Shown here in pieces: positions 1-7,975 of a stretch of 25,616 nt of DNA. This stretch comes from an uncultured Peptococcaceae bacterium (GTDB taxonomy: Bacteria; Bacillota; Limnochordia; Darwinibacteriales; Darwinibacteriaceae): NCBI GenBank assembly GCA_937988745.1, contig CALKAR010000185.1, positions 1 to 25,616 of the forward strand, read 5' to 3'. Within the stretch, counting starts at the first letter, position 1, and the number at the start of each line of letters is the position of its first letter. The translations under genes were made by a program, and so were the position numbers. The notes below the pieces were generated by a model. The model was given only the letters and a program-made list of their open reading frames with translations, did no database searches and had not been told where the DNA came from.

Positions 1-1
1 T

Positions 2-949
2 CTAGTATTTGTCACGCTGACAGGTATTTCTGCCCTCGCTGATTCCCCATATTTTGTCGTGAAGGGTGATTTGCACTGCCACTCTGACTTCAGCCATGAC
101 AGCGATGTTCCCATCGATCACGTGGTACGTGAATCAAAGCTGGCAGGCTATGATTTCATCGCCATAACCGATCACAATACAACGAGGCATATGGAGGTAG
201 ACCACAGTATCGAGGGGTTACTCGTAATCCCCGGTTATGAGTATACAACAAGCCTGGTCCATATCAACATTTTTGGCCTAAGGGAAATCCCCCGCAAAAC
301 CGCTGTCTATTCTAAACAAGACGTCGATGAATATCTGAACATGCTGCGGCGGCGGGGCGCACTCTTCCAGTTAAATCACCCGAATGACCCAGAATACTAC
401 TCCCGCTTTGGTTATGATTTAGATGTACACTTCCTCGAAATCTACAACGGTGTCTGGCGAGAAGATGATTACAAGACTCTGCGGGATTGGCATGAACTCC
501 TAGTCCAAGGACGCAGGCTTGTGGCCACAGGTGGCACCGATGCCCACCGTAATCATACCAAACGCGGCGTTTACAACAATGTCTTTGTGACCGAACTTTC
601 GGAAGAAGCAATTTTGGAAGCTCTCTTAGCCGGCCGCAGCTTCGTCACTACCTCCCCCGATGGACCTGAAATATTCATGTCTGTCGGCGATGTACTTATG
701 GGTGGAACCGCTATCTATGAGGAAGGGCAGCAAGTCCATATTGAGATTCGAAACATCAAACCAGAGACCATTATCCGAGTTTATTCTAACCGGGGCCTCG
801 AGTGGGAAAATACCCTTCCAGCCGACGAAGTCAGAACATATTCACTGGAAATGAATACGGCTGGGAAAAAGTTTATCCGTGTCGAGCTGTGGTCTGATGC
901 AGAGACTATTATTGCTTATACCAATCCGATTTATATCGAACACCAATAA
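2..949 (+). CDS. Exported PHP-domain metallohydrolase (CehA/McbA-like), 5' end cut by window
   Basis: Metal-dependent phosphoesterase/hydrolase of the PHP family; substrate unknown. A GTG at 59 could serve as start, but the frame stays open to the window edge and reads LVFVTLTGISALADSPYF just before it. This is the end of a hydrophobic signal peptide with an ALA-D type cleavage site, so the real start lies upstream and the protein is probably exported. Visible PHP motifs (residues counted from the GTG) are DLHCHS at 4-9, ITDHN near 36-40, an acidic YEYT segment, LNHPND, and GGTDAH near 158-163, so the metal-binding set looks complete. The last ~90 residues form a beta-rich tail outside the PHP core. 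It is convergent with the kinase gene to its right. Family call is firm; export is inferred from the N-terminal segment only. Confidence 0.8.
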   Translation, partial: LVFVTLTGISALADSPYFVVKGDLHCHSDFSHDSDVPIDHVVRESKLAGYDFIAITDHNTTRHMEVDHSIEGLLVIPGYEYTTSLVHINIFGLREIPRKTAVYSKQDVDEYLNMLRRRGALFQLNHPNDPEYYSRFGYDLDVHFLEIYNGVWREDDYKTLRDWHELLVQGRRLVATGGTDAHRNHTKRGVYNNVFVTELSEEAILEALLAGRSFVTTSPDGPEIFMSVGDVLMGGTAIYEEGQQVHIEIRNIKPETIIRVYSNRGLEWENTLPADEVRTYSLEMNTAGKKFIRVELWSDAETIIAYTNPIYIEHQ

Positions 950-956
950 ATACAAA

Positions 957-984
957 AGCGGCTGCCTTATAATAGACAGCCGCT
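957..984. terminator. Bidirectional rho-independent terminator between convergent genes
   Basis: Perfect 8-bp stem, AGCGGCTG (957-964) with CAGCCGCT (977-984), 12-nt loop. On the minus strand it is followed by TTTTGTATTT; on the plus strand by the weaker CTTCTGTT. It lies in the 51-nt gap between two converging genes and can serve both. Confidence 0.8.
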
Positions 985-1000
985 CTTCTGTTCCTCAAAT

Positions 1001-2110
1001 TTATTTACCTGCTTTAGTCACAGCCTCATCCACGATGCGTCTCATCTCATCAAATTTGGCTTCCATATCGGCTACAAGCTTGAACTGAGTCCGAGCCCGA
1101 TCTAAGTTGTGGTTAGGCCGGTGGATCCTAAAGTAAACATCGCCTTTCAAATGGTCTTCTAAGAACCTCATGCCGCACTCGAGAGTCATAAGTTTAGCAG
1201 AAAAGGCCAAGTGTTCGAGTTCTGCTGGTTCTAAAAAAACACTGCCATTACTTAAGAATCCCTTAGTAAACTCGGCAAAGAGTTCTAAGTCGAGTTCCAC
1301 CTTACTGAGATCCTGTTCATCTTCGGCCGCGGTACTTGCTCCAAACCGAATAGCATCGCCGAAGTCGTAGAGCGCTGAACCAGGCATTACGGTATCAAGG
1401 TCTAAAACACAGATACCCTCACCTGTTTCATCATCAATCATGATGTTGTTAAACTTAGTATCGTTGTGCGTCACCCGCAGGGGAATTTCTCCCCGAGCAA
1501 TCGCATCGACCACTATCTTGGTATCATCAGCCCGCTGCAGGACGAAATCTACTTCACTTTGAACATCCGCCAACCGTCCAAGTGCATCTGCTGCAACAGC
1601 CTGACGGAAATCATTCAACCGCTTCACTGTATTATGAAAGTCGGGAATCGTATCATACAGCCTCTCTGCGGGAAAGTCCCTCAGCAAAAGCTGGAAGCGG
1701 CCAAAAGCTCGTCCCGCATGGTAAAAGTGCTTCGGATTCTGTACAGTTTCGTATGTGCGAGCACCTTCGATGTAATGGTAAGCCCGCCAGAATTCATCAT
1801 CGCCGGCATAATAAAGCTTGTCATCGCGCGTCGGTACCAAGTTCAAGGTTTCGCGTTCCGGATCCCCACCTTCAGCCGTGATTTTCTTCCGCAGATGGGT
1901 GGTAACTGCCGCGATGTTTTCCATAACCTCATGGGGGTTTTTGAACACATTAGCATTGATGCGCTGTAGAATATAGCGTTTGCTGCTTCCATCGGGCAGT
2001 TCGTACGTGAGAATATATGTGTCGTTGATATGTCCGATAGAGCAAACTTCAGATTCGGTCAATGTACCTTGGAATTTGAATAGCTCGGCAATCTTTTCTA
2101 CTCTACCCAT
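1001..2110 (-). CDS. nahK: N-acetylhexosamine 1-kinase (NahK-like, APH-fold)
   Basis: Phosphorylates GlcNAc/GalNAc at the anomeric carbon with ATP, giving HexNAc-1-phosphate (family knowledge). The 369-aa product matches bifidobacterial NahK from memory across its length: GHINDTY at 26-32, YILQRIN at 46-52, a near-identical catalytic stretch LRVTHNDTK at 211-219 (catalytic Asp in HND, D217), the metal-binding LDLDTVMPGS at 236-245, FGDAIRFGAST at 250-260 and ECGMRFL at 311-317. Usual family length is about 360 aa. Start is ATG with GGTGAGGAG about 8 nt upstream; the stop codon of the upstream dehydratase gene lies inside this ribosome-binding region, 12 nt from the start, so the two are co-transcribed. 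No lacto-N-biose phosphorylase, NahK's usual partner, is visible here. A related sugar 1-kinase specificity remains possible. Confidence 0.85.
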   Translation of the reverse strand: MGRVEKIAELFKFQGTLTESEVCSIGHINDTYILTYELPDGSSKRYILQRINANVFKNPHEVMENIAAVTTHLRKKITAEGGDPERETLNLVPTRDDKLYYAGDDEFWRAYHYIEGARTYETVQNPKHFYHAGRAFGRFQLLLRDFPAERLYDTIPDFHNTVKRLNDFRQAVAADALGRLADVQSEVDFVLQRADDTKIVVDAIARGEIPLRVTHNDTKFNNIMIDDETGEGICVLDLDTVMPGSALYDFGDAIRFGASTAAEDEQDLSKVELDLELFAEFTKGFLSNGSVFLEPAELEHLAFSAKLMTLECGMRFLEDHLKGDVYFRIHRPNHNLDRARTQFKLVADMEAKFDEMRRIVDEAVTKAGK

Positions 2111-2122
2111 GTACTAATCTCC

Positions 2123-4009
2123 TCACCGCTCTATTTTCTCTTCTCCCACCTCGATACTGGCTGCGGTCTCGCGAGTATCAGGCCTGACCAGCTCAAATTC
2201 AGGCAGGAACTCTTGTATAAACGCCACTGTTTCTTCTTCGCCCATAGGCAGAATGCCGCTCACAAAATTCCGCAGAGTTTCCTCGATTAGGGTTGTGTCT
2301 AGTTCTGTAGGCCGGGCAATAAAAATGCGCTCATTAGTAGTTGATGTAGTACCTTCTTCCGCGGTGAGCAGTTCTTCATAAAGCTTTTCGCCAGGCCGCA
2401 TCCCTGTGATCTTAATAGGAATGTCGACTCCTGGTTCAAACCCAGAAAGCCTAATTAGGGTCTTGGCCAGATCAAGAATCTTGACAGGGTCACCCATATC
2501 TAAGACAAAGATCTCGCCACCCTTGGCCAAAGCACCGGCTTGAATGATCAGCTGTACAGCTTCAGGAATGGTCATAAAGTAGCGGATCATGCGCTCATCT
2601 GTAACAGTCACGGGCCCCCCAGCAGCGATCTGCTTCTTAAAGAGGGGAACCACACTGCCCCGACTGCCTAAAACGTTGCCAAAGCGCACTGCGACAAACT
2701 TAGTTTTGCTGATCCGATCCAAGTGCTGAATAATAAGTTCAGCAATCCGCTTAGAGGCCCCCATGATGCTTGTGGGATTGACCGCTTTGTCTGTGGACAC
2801 AAGCACAAACACGTCTGAACCATATAAGTTCGCCGCCTGAGCCACAAAATAAGTACCCATGGCGTTGTTCTTAATTGCTTCTTCAGGATTCACTTCCATG
2901 AGGGGAACATGTTTGTGAGCCGCGGCATGGAAGACTACCTTAGGCCGATAGGTCTTAAAGATCTCATTAATGGCCGGCTGATCCTGCACGTTCTTGACCA
3001 ACGGCACGATAGGTACGTCAGTCACAGCCTTCAGTTCCATTTCAATGTCATAGACATTGTTCTCGCAGATGTCCAGGAGCAGAAGCATCTCCGGGTTATA
3101 AGTCACAATCTGCCGGCACAGCTCTGACCCAATAGAACCTCCCCCACCGGTAACCAGGACAACTTTGCCGCTGATATAACCTGCGATGCTGTCAATATCA
3201 AGCTGCACAGGTTCCCGCCGGAGCAAGTCTTCAACCTCGACTTCTCGGATTTCATTGACCGTAACCTTACCATCGATCAGATCGTACATCCCTGGCAGAA
3301 TCTTAATCTTAGCAGACGTTTCTTGGCAGATTTCAACAATCTCCCGCAGAACACGCCGCTGCACGGAAGGCATGGCAATGACCACTTCTTCTACGCGGTA
3401 CTCCTTGACAATCTGGGGAATATCCTGACGTGTTCCCAAAATGGGGCGGTCAAAGATCTGCTGGTTCTGCTTGGCTGGATCGTCATCAATAAAGCCTACA
3501 ATATAAACTTCATCACGATAATGATTGCGCAGTTCGCGGGCTGCCAGCACACCGCCGTCGCCGGCACCGATAATCAAGACGGGCCTTCCTTTACCCTTTG
3601 CGGTTTTGCGCGAGATACCCTGTCCATCGCGGATCATCCGCCAGCAAAGGCGCGAACCGCCTATCAAAAAGATAGAAAGCAGCCATTCCAGTGCTATAAC
3701 GCTGCGGGGAATAGGCTGCTGTATAACGGCGAAGGAGAAGAAACCGCTGATAATCGTGCCTACGGTGACAGCTTTCATAGTAGCTAGAAGTTCCCCGATG
3801 CTGGCATATTCCCAGACCCGATGATACATTCCGAAGAAATAAAAAGAGACCAAGCGTGCCAACACCAGCGGCACCAATAAAAAAACCACTCCCGCTCTCA
3901 TCTGAGGCGGAAATCCCTCAAACCTCAGGAGAACAGCGCCGCAAGCGGCTAATACGGTCAGCAGTGCATCGATTCCAAGCATGACGTACTTGCGTGATAA
4001 CTTGTCCAC
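2123..4009 (-). CDS. Membrane-anchored nucleoside-diphosphate-sugar epimerase/dehydratase (CapD/EpsC/PglF type)
   Basis: Long-form UDP-GlcNAc 4,6-dehydratase family, inner-membrane anchored with a cytoplasmic catalytic domain. It starts nucleotide-sugar modification for surface polysaccharide or glycan synthesis. The 628 aa contain about four membrane segments (roughly 8-30, 38-60, 78-97, 104-120), a first Rossmann-like domain with GAGDGG at 148-153, and the catalytic SDR domain with GGGGSIG at 288-294, STDKAVNP at 405-412 and MGASK at 416-420. Met416 replaces the usual SDR Tyr and Lys420 is kept, as is typical of this subfamily. MRPGEKLYEEL at 537-547 is also characteristic. Start is GTG with GGGGGAG immediately upstream (about 4 nt). 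Followed at 12 nt by the NahK-like kinase. Whether the product is UDP-QuiNAc-4-keto, or an epimerised sugar, cannot be read from sequence. Confidence 0.88.
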   Translation of the reverse strand: MDKLSRKYVMLGIDALLTVLAACGAVLLRFEGFPPQMRAGVVFLLVPLVLARLVSFYFFGMYHRVWEYASIGELLATMKAVTVGTIISGFFSFAVIQQPIPRSVIALEWLLSIFLIGGSRLCWRMIRDGQGISRKTAKGKGRPVLIIGAGDGGVLAARELRNHYRDEVYIVGFIDDDPAKQNQQIFDRPILGTRQDIPQIVKEYRVEEVVIAMPSVQRRVLREIVEICQETSAKIKILPGMYDLIDGKVTVNEIREVEVEDLLRREPVQLDIDSIAGYISGKVVLVTGGGGSIGSELCRQIVTYNPEMLLLLDICENNVYDIEMELKAVTDVPIVPLVKNVQDQPAINEIFKTYRPKVVFHAAAHKHVPLMEVNPEEAIKNNAMGTYFVAQAANLYGSDVFVLVSTDKAVNPTSIMGASKRIAELIIQHLDRISKTKFVAVRFGNVLGSRGSVVPLFKKQIAAGGPVTVTDERMIRYFMTIPEAVQLIIQAGALAKGGEIFVLDMGDPVKILDLAKTLIRLSGFEPGVDIPIKITGMRPGEKLYEELLTAEEGTTSTTNERIFIARPTELDTTLIEETLRNFVSGILPMGEEETVAFIQEFLPEFELVRPDTRETAASIEVGEEKIER

Positions 4010-4041
4010 CCGTCTCCCCCCTTGAACAATCCAAATTACAT

Positions 4042-4071
4042 ATTCTAGGAAAATGTAGTTAATCCTGTCAC
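4042..4071 (-). promoter_or_regulatory. Candidate sigma-A promoter for the dehydratase-kinase pair
   Basis: On the minus strand GTGACA (4066-4071, 5/6 to TTGACA), an 18-nt spacer and TAGAAT (4042-4047, 5/6 to TATAAT). The predicted transcript would start about 25 nt before the GTG at 4009. No terminator is visible between the upstream deacetylase gene and this site, so readthrough from upstream is also possible. Confidence 0.45.
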
Positions 4072-4076
4072 AACAA

Positions 4077-5393
4077 TCACTTTATCTCTTCCAAGAAATG
4101 GTCCGCGCGGGGATCAAAAAATACCACCTTTCGGAAGCGGCCGCTTGCAGTAGCTTCTTCATAAGCCTCTTCCGCTTCAGAAAGGCAATGGGCGCAGCGG
4201 TTCCAAGGGAGAAGTACTGCACAGGTCAGCTCTCTAAACCGATCAGAACGGGTCTCGAGTTGTTCCCAACCCGCGCAGGTGTCACACAACCTGATTTTGC
4301 TCCTCTGTGACTCAGAAATACCGGCTGTATCGTAGTAGATCATGCGGCTGCGCTGGAAGAAATCGCCGCTGCCGAAAACCTCTTCCAAGTCAACCTCATT
4401 TCGCTTAGCCCACTGTTCTCCAACGTAATCGATGAGATAGGCAATGCTGTCATTAACAGCCTGATTCTGACCGAGGGTATATCTGGCTAAGTCTGGTTCT
4501 ACTACACGGCTGTAGTCTAGACCAGCCAGCGCGAGCAGGATCCCGAGGTTGACATAGGGTAGGGCTCCTTCTACCGCATAGCCGCCCTCCAAAACCACGA
4601 TATCTGGATTGAGCAGTTCAGTGAGACGGGCGTACCCCTGTGCTGTAACCTGCATGTTGGCTAGGGGATCGGTGAAGTGATTGTCCTGGCCTGCACCATT
4701 GATGACAAAATCGGGTTCGAAGTCCTGCAGGATAGGAAGAACCAGTTTTTCCATGACATTCAACACTCCCTCATCGCCTGTCCCTGGAGGCAGAGGTATA
4801 TTGACCGTCAAGCCATAGGCACCGGGCCCGCCCCGCTCGTTCACAAAGCCGGTTCCCGGATAAAGCGTACGCCCATCCTGATGAATGGAAATATGCAGTA
4901 CATTGGGATCATTGTAGTAAATATCTTGCGTGCCATCGCCGTGATGCACGTCTGTGTCCACAATCGCGATTTTACTCTCTGGCCCCAACTTCTGGCGGAT
5001 GTGTTCGACCATCACTGCTTCGTTGTTCACCAAACAGAATCCACGCTGGCCGTGGACGACCCGCATGGCATGGTGGCCTGGGGGACGCACCAGTGCACAA
5101 GCCCGTTTTTCCTTTCCATCGAGGACCAAGTCTGCTGCCGCAATTGAACCCCCGGCGGCAATCAAGTGCGATTCGGTCATATGAGCGCGTACACTAGGCA
5201 CAAAAATATGGGCGCGATTTATCTCCTTTTCTGTCGCCATGCGAGGACGGTATTCGCTAAACTGGGGCAGATCCAGGATTCCTTCTTCTTGAATTTGGTC
5301 CCTGGTGTACAGCAGCCGTTCTTCCCGTTCCGGATGATCAGGTGTTATGCACCAGTCAAAAGCGGGAAAGAAAATCAGTCCGACACCTGACAT
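4077..5393 (-). CDS. Histone deacetylase-family zinc amidohydrolase with Cys-rich C-terminal extension
   Basis: Zn-dependent deacetylase/amidohydrolase of the HDAC/AcuC/acetylpolyamine amidohydrolase superfamily. Counting from the ATG at 5393 (438 aa), the catalytic domain spans about 1-300: PPGHHA at 104-109 (His107/108), VDTDVHHGDGT at 145-155 (zinc ligands D148, H150), GQDNHFTDPL at 235-244 (third ligand D237) and EGGY at 269-272 (catalytic Tyr272), so the active site is complete. The last ~130 residues are unusual and carry CDTC (370-373), C391 and CAHC (400-403), a zinc-ribbon-like arrangement. A GTG three bases upstream is possible, but AAAGGAGG sits 7 nt from the ATG against 4 nt from the GTG. 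The ATG overlaps the hydantoinase TGA by one base (TGATG), indicating translational coupling. Substrate unknown: an N-acyl amine or small amide is more likely than a histone. Confidence 0.85.
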   Translation of the reverse strand: MSGVGLIFFPAFDWCITPDHPEREERLLYTRDQIQEEGILDLPQFSEYRPRMATEKEINRAHIFVPSVRAHMTESHLIAAGGSIAAADLVLDGKEKRACALVRPPGHHAMRVVHGQRGFCLVNNEAVMVEHIRQKLGPESKIAIVDTDVHHGDGTQDIYYNDPNVLHISIHQDGRTLYPGTGFVNERGGPGAYGLTVNIPLPPGTGDEGVLNVMEKLVLPILQDFEPDFVINGAGQDNHFTDPLANMQVTAQGYARLTELLNPDIVVLEGGYAVEGALPYVNLGILLALAGLDYSRVVEPDLARYTLGQNQAVNDSIAYLIDYVGEQWAKRNEVDLEEVFGSGDFFQRSRMIYYDTAGISESQRSKIRLCDTCAGWEQLETRSDRFRELTCAVLLPWNRCAHCLSEAEEAYEEATASGRFRKVVFFDPRADHFLEEIK

Positions 5394-7081
5394 CACGATT
5401 CCTCCTTTACCTGAATGCGGCGGGCGCTGGGTCTAATTTGGGCACTGATGTGGAAAATGCGGCCCACAGTGCGGAAACCGCGCACAATATTGAAGCTTTC
5501 TTCCTCGATGATGTCCATTGTGGCACGATCTTCAATACCTGATTGGCGAGCGTACTCAGCCAGCCTTTCCAGTGCCTCCCGATGTGCCCTGCGCTGATCA
5601 AAAAGAACGGGGCGCTCGACCTCCGTGAAAATACCCATTTCTGGAATACTCATCTGCCGCAGGGCCGTATCTACGTGCAGAGTAATTCCTGTAGTAGGCC
5701 GGGCTGCAGCCGCACCCAAAGCATTGGCACTGGCGCTGAAGGGCAAAATCTCCACAGGGAGGCCCAGTGCTTTTCCTACTGCAGGCATAACCGCAGGAGC
5801 CGGTGTTCCCAAACAAGCAATCACCTGCGGACGCAGTTTAGGCGTTTCCAAGAATTCGGCCAGCGTGTACACGGGGCGCCCTTCCAGCTCATCATACACT
5901 CCTTGGATCGCTTCACAGAGCTGCTGCACGAAAGCATCTACAATTCCCTGAGCCGCTTCCTGCCAGCTCATTCCTATTGAACCGGAGAACTCCCGCAGCG
6001 CTTCAATGGCACGATCTCGACTCCCTACCTGCGCTAGCTTGAGAGCCGAAATGGCATCGGTTGGGGTGACGTGAATTCCTCCCAGACACGCGGGCGTTCC
6101 TGCTCGTTTTGGCCCAAGCGTGAACCTGAAACCACCAGCATCAGGAGTAAAATGCACTTCACTATCCCCACCCAAGCCAATAGAACGCGAATAGATAGCG
6201 GGTACGGCAGTGGGGTACCCTCCGATCACCGCTCCATCACGCTCATACACTGGCACACCCCCGACAACGACAGCTAAATCGGTCGTTGTCCCACCAATAT
6301 CGATTACTACCAGATTATCCTCTGGGTACTGGGTCAAAGCAAGCGCAGCCATCACACTGGCAGCCGGGCCCGAGAGAATCGTCTCAATGGGCCGGCGCCG
6401 AGATTGCGCCAGGGACATGGTACCTCCGTCGGCTTTTAGGATGCGGATGGTGCGAAACTCCTCCAGCTCCTGCACCGCCTGTGAAAAGCGTTTCTGAGCT
6501 GCGGCAACCTGCGAATTCAGGTAAGCTGTGACAACTCGCCGCGGAAAACCTAAGCGAGCTGCCATTTCATGGCCTAAGGTTACGTAGGAAAACTCCAATC
6601 CCGCTTCCTGCACCGCCTGAGCAGCGGCCTGTTCTAAGCTGGGATTGCGCTGAGAAAACTTTCCCACAATCGCTAGGGCTTGTGCCCCCTGCTTCCTTGC
6701 CTCGGAAGCAGCTTCTACCACTTGTTCTGCGCTGATATCAGCGATTACTCTTCCCCGGTGATCCACATAGCCAGACAGCACATAGCTGGGAAATTCTAAG
6801 CCATATTGGCTGAGGCTGAGACCTGGTCCGGGGATCACCACAGCAGCGGTCGGTGTTCCCTTTCCTTCTACAATTGTGTTAGTTGTTAAGGTCGTAGAGA
6901 GCTGCAGTTCGATATCTGACCCTGCAGGGCAAGACCTCAGCAGCGGCTCTAAAGCTGCACGCGTGCTTCCCACCAAATCTGCGTAGTCTGTGGGCACTTT
7001 CACTACCGAGAGTACTTCTCCATCCAAGAGAAGAGCTCCGTCGGTATTGGTGCCACCAACGTCAATCCCGATGGTGTACAT
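5393..7081 (-). CDS. Hydantoinase/oxoprolinase-family protein (HyuA-like, stand-alone)
   Basis: ATP-dependent ring-amide hydrolase family (hydantoinase A/oxoprolinase, actin-like ASKHA fold). Counting from the ATG at 7081 (562 aa): IGIDVGGTNTD at 4-14 (N-terminal nucleotide-binding loop), LSTTLTTNTI at 61-70, ETILSGPAAS at 233-242, DIGGTTTDLA at 261-270 (second phosphate loop) and IGLGGDS at 301-307. The frame runs 30 nt further upstream to a TTG, but GGAGG sits 9 nt before the ATG and the protein then begins directly with the nucleotide-binding motif, as in the family. No HyuB-like partner is present in the window; the next gene is the deacetylase-family amidohydrolase, coupled by a TGATG overlap. 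Family is clear; substrate (hydantoin, 5-oxoproline or another cyclic amide) is not. Confidence 0.87.
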   Translation of the reverse strand: MYTIGIDVGGTNTDGALLLDGEVLSVVKVPTDYADLVGSTRAALEPLLRSCPAGSDIELQLSTTLTTNTIVEGKGTPTAAVVIPGPGLSLSQYGLEFPSYVLSGYVDHRGRVIADISAEQVVEAASEARKQGAQALAIVGKFSQRNPSLEQAAAQAVQEAGLEFSYVTLGHEMAARLGFPRRVVTAYLNSQVAAAQKRFSQAVQELEEFRTIRILKADGGTMSLAQSRRRPIETILSGPAASVMAALALTQYPEDNLVVIDIGGTTTDLAVVVGGVPVYERDGAVIGGYPTAVPAIYSRSIGLGGDSEVHFTPDAGGFRFTLGPKRAGTPACLGGIHVTPTDAISALKLAQVGSRDRAIEALREFSGSIGMSWQEAAQGIVDAFVQQLCEAIQGVYDELEGRPVYTLAEFLETPKLRPQVIACLGTPAPAVMPAVGKALGLPVEILPFSASANALGAAAARPTTGITLHVDTALRQMSIPEMGIFTEVERPVLFDQRRAHREALERLAEYARQSGIEDRATMDIIEEESFNIVRGFRTVGRIFHISAQIRPSARRIQVKEES

Positions 7082-7181
7082 TGATTCGTTCCTCCAATCC
7101 CTACAGCCCAATCTTTAATGTTATTCGGCAGCCGTGATCCCCATCCCTTCCTTATTTTACCCTGTCTGGAATAATGCAAGA

Positions 7182-7208
7182 AACCCAGACAGCAGAACTG
7201 TCTGGGTT
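7182..7208 (-). terminator. Rho-independent terminator after the membrane-anchored protein gene
   Basis: Perfect 11-bp stem AACCCAGACAG (7182-7192) with CTGTCTGGGTT (7198-7208), 5-nt loop; on the minus strand followed by TTTCTTGCATTATT. It lies 18 nt beyond the stop codon at 7227 and ends the MATE operon before the hydantoinase gene. Confidence 0.8.
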
Positions 7209-7226
7209 GATAAGCAAATCAATGAT

Positions 7227-7961
7227 TTATTCTTGGACGGAATCGGTCTCCAGCTCTTCCACAGCATTATGTTCGGGACGGTAAAGACCATAGGAATCGA
7301 GATTTGTCGAAACGGTCAAGACCTGCTCATTTCCGTTCGAGACATAGTCACGGCGGATGAGGCCCACATTTAGGGCGTAGTACTCCGTCATCTCATACTC
7401 AGTAGTGTACCTTGGCTGGCTTTTCACTACAACTACGTCGTAAAATGTACCAGCGGGAACACTCATTTCCGGAATTATCTGCACGATCTCTCGAACCTCT
7501 GACCCGTCGTTCCAGCGATTTCCTACCGCAATAGGTGCCTGCAGAGGGATCCGAAGTGGAGGCGCAGTGCGATCTACCGTCTGCAGGAGATCGCTTTCAG
7601 GAGAATACTCCTCAACACTGGCAAGCAGTGCCACTCGCTGTGGGGAACGGCTGTAAACCGCACCGACCGTAGTTCCGGTTGTCTGATCTTCCACCAGCAC
7701 CAGTTCCCCATCAACGGCACTGATGGTGCGGGTAAAGCTTGCATACTCTGCACCATGACCAATGAACTCTTGAGTGAACCCTATGGTGCTGGGAAAATAC
7801 GCCCGCACATCGCCGGTTCCATTTTGAACTGCGGCAGGAGCTGTATCTAGAGTTGGGTTGCCGTTTTCAAGGGTAACGGCGCCGATAACAATTGCTGCTA
7901 ATGTTAGTATGAATATTCCTAGAGCTTTCCAAGGACTCCTAGCTTGTCTTCTCACGTACAT
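7227..7961 (-). CDS. Hypothetical membrane-anchored extracytoplasmic protein
   Basis: I do not recognise a named family. The 244-aa product has a basic N-terminus (MYVRRQAR) and one hydrophobic segment at about 13-31, without a clear signal-peptidase or lipobox site, so it is probably a single-pass anchored protein with a ~210-aa extracytoplasmic domain. That domain is rich in short beta-prone segments; YFPSTIGF near 55-62, VPAGTFYDVVVVK and YYALNVGLIRRDY are the patterned parts, resembling the general style of secreted beta-sheet proteins in spore formers. The C-terminus is acidic. Start is ATG preceded by AGGTGGGTG; the MATE gene stop codon lies within this ribosome-binding region, 14 nt upstream, so both belong to one operon. 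A role beside the exporter is possible but not shown. Confidence 0.7.
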   Translation of the reverse strand: MYVRRQARSPWKALGIFILTLAAIVIGAVTLENGNPTLDTAPAAVQNGTGDVRAYFPSTIGFTQEFIGHGAEYASFTRTISAVDGELVLVEDQTTGTTVGAVYSRSPQRVALLASVEEYSPESDLLQTVDRTAPPLRIPLQAPIAVGNRWNDGSEVREIVQIIPEMSVPAGTFYDVVVVKSQPRYTTEYEMTEYYALNVGLIRRDYVSNGNEQVLTVSTNLDSYGLYRPEHNAVEELETDSVQE

Positions 7962-7975
7962 GTTCAGTCACCCAC

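Noticed and set aside
1466..1969. 167-codon plus-strand open frame opposite the NahK gene
   Set aside because: It lies wholly inside the well-supported kinase gene on the other strand, has no ribosome-binding site and no recognisable protein pattern.
4677..5147. 156-codon plus-strand open frame opposite the deacetylase gene
   Set aside because: Antisense to the catalytic core of the HDAC-family gene, including its zinc-binding motifs; composition does not resemble a protein.
4077..5393. Epigenetic histone deacetylase role
   Set aside because: Bacterial members of this superfamily act on acetylated small molecules or acetyl-CoA synthetase; nothing here suggests a histone substrate.
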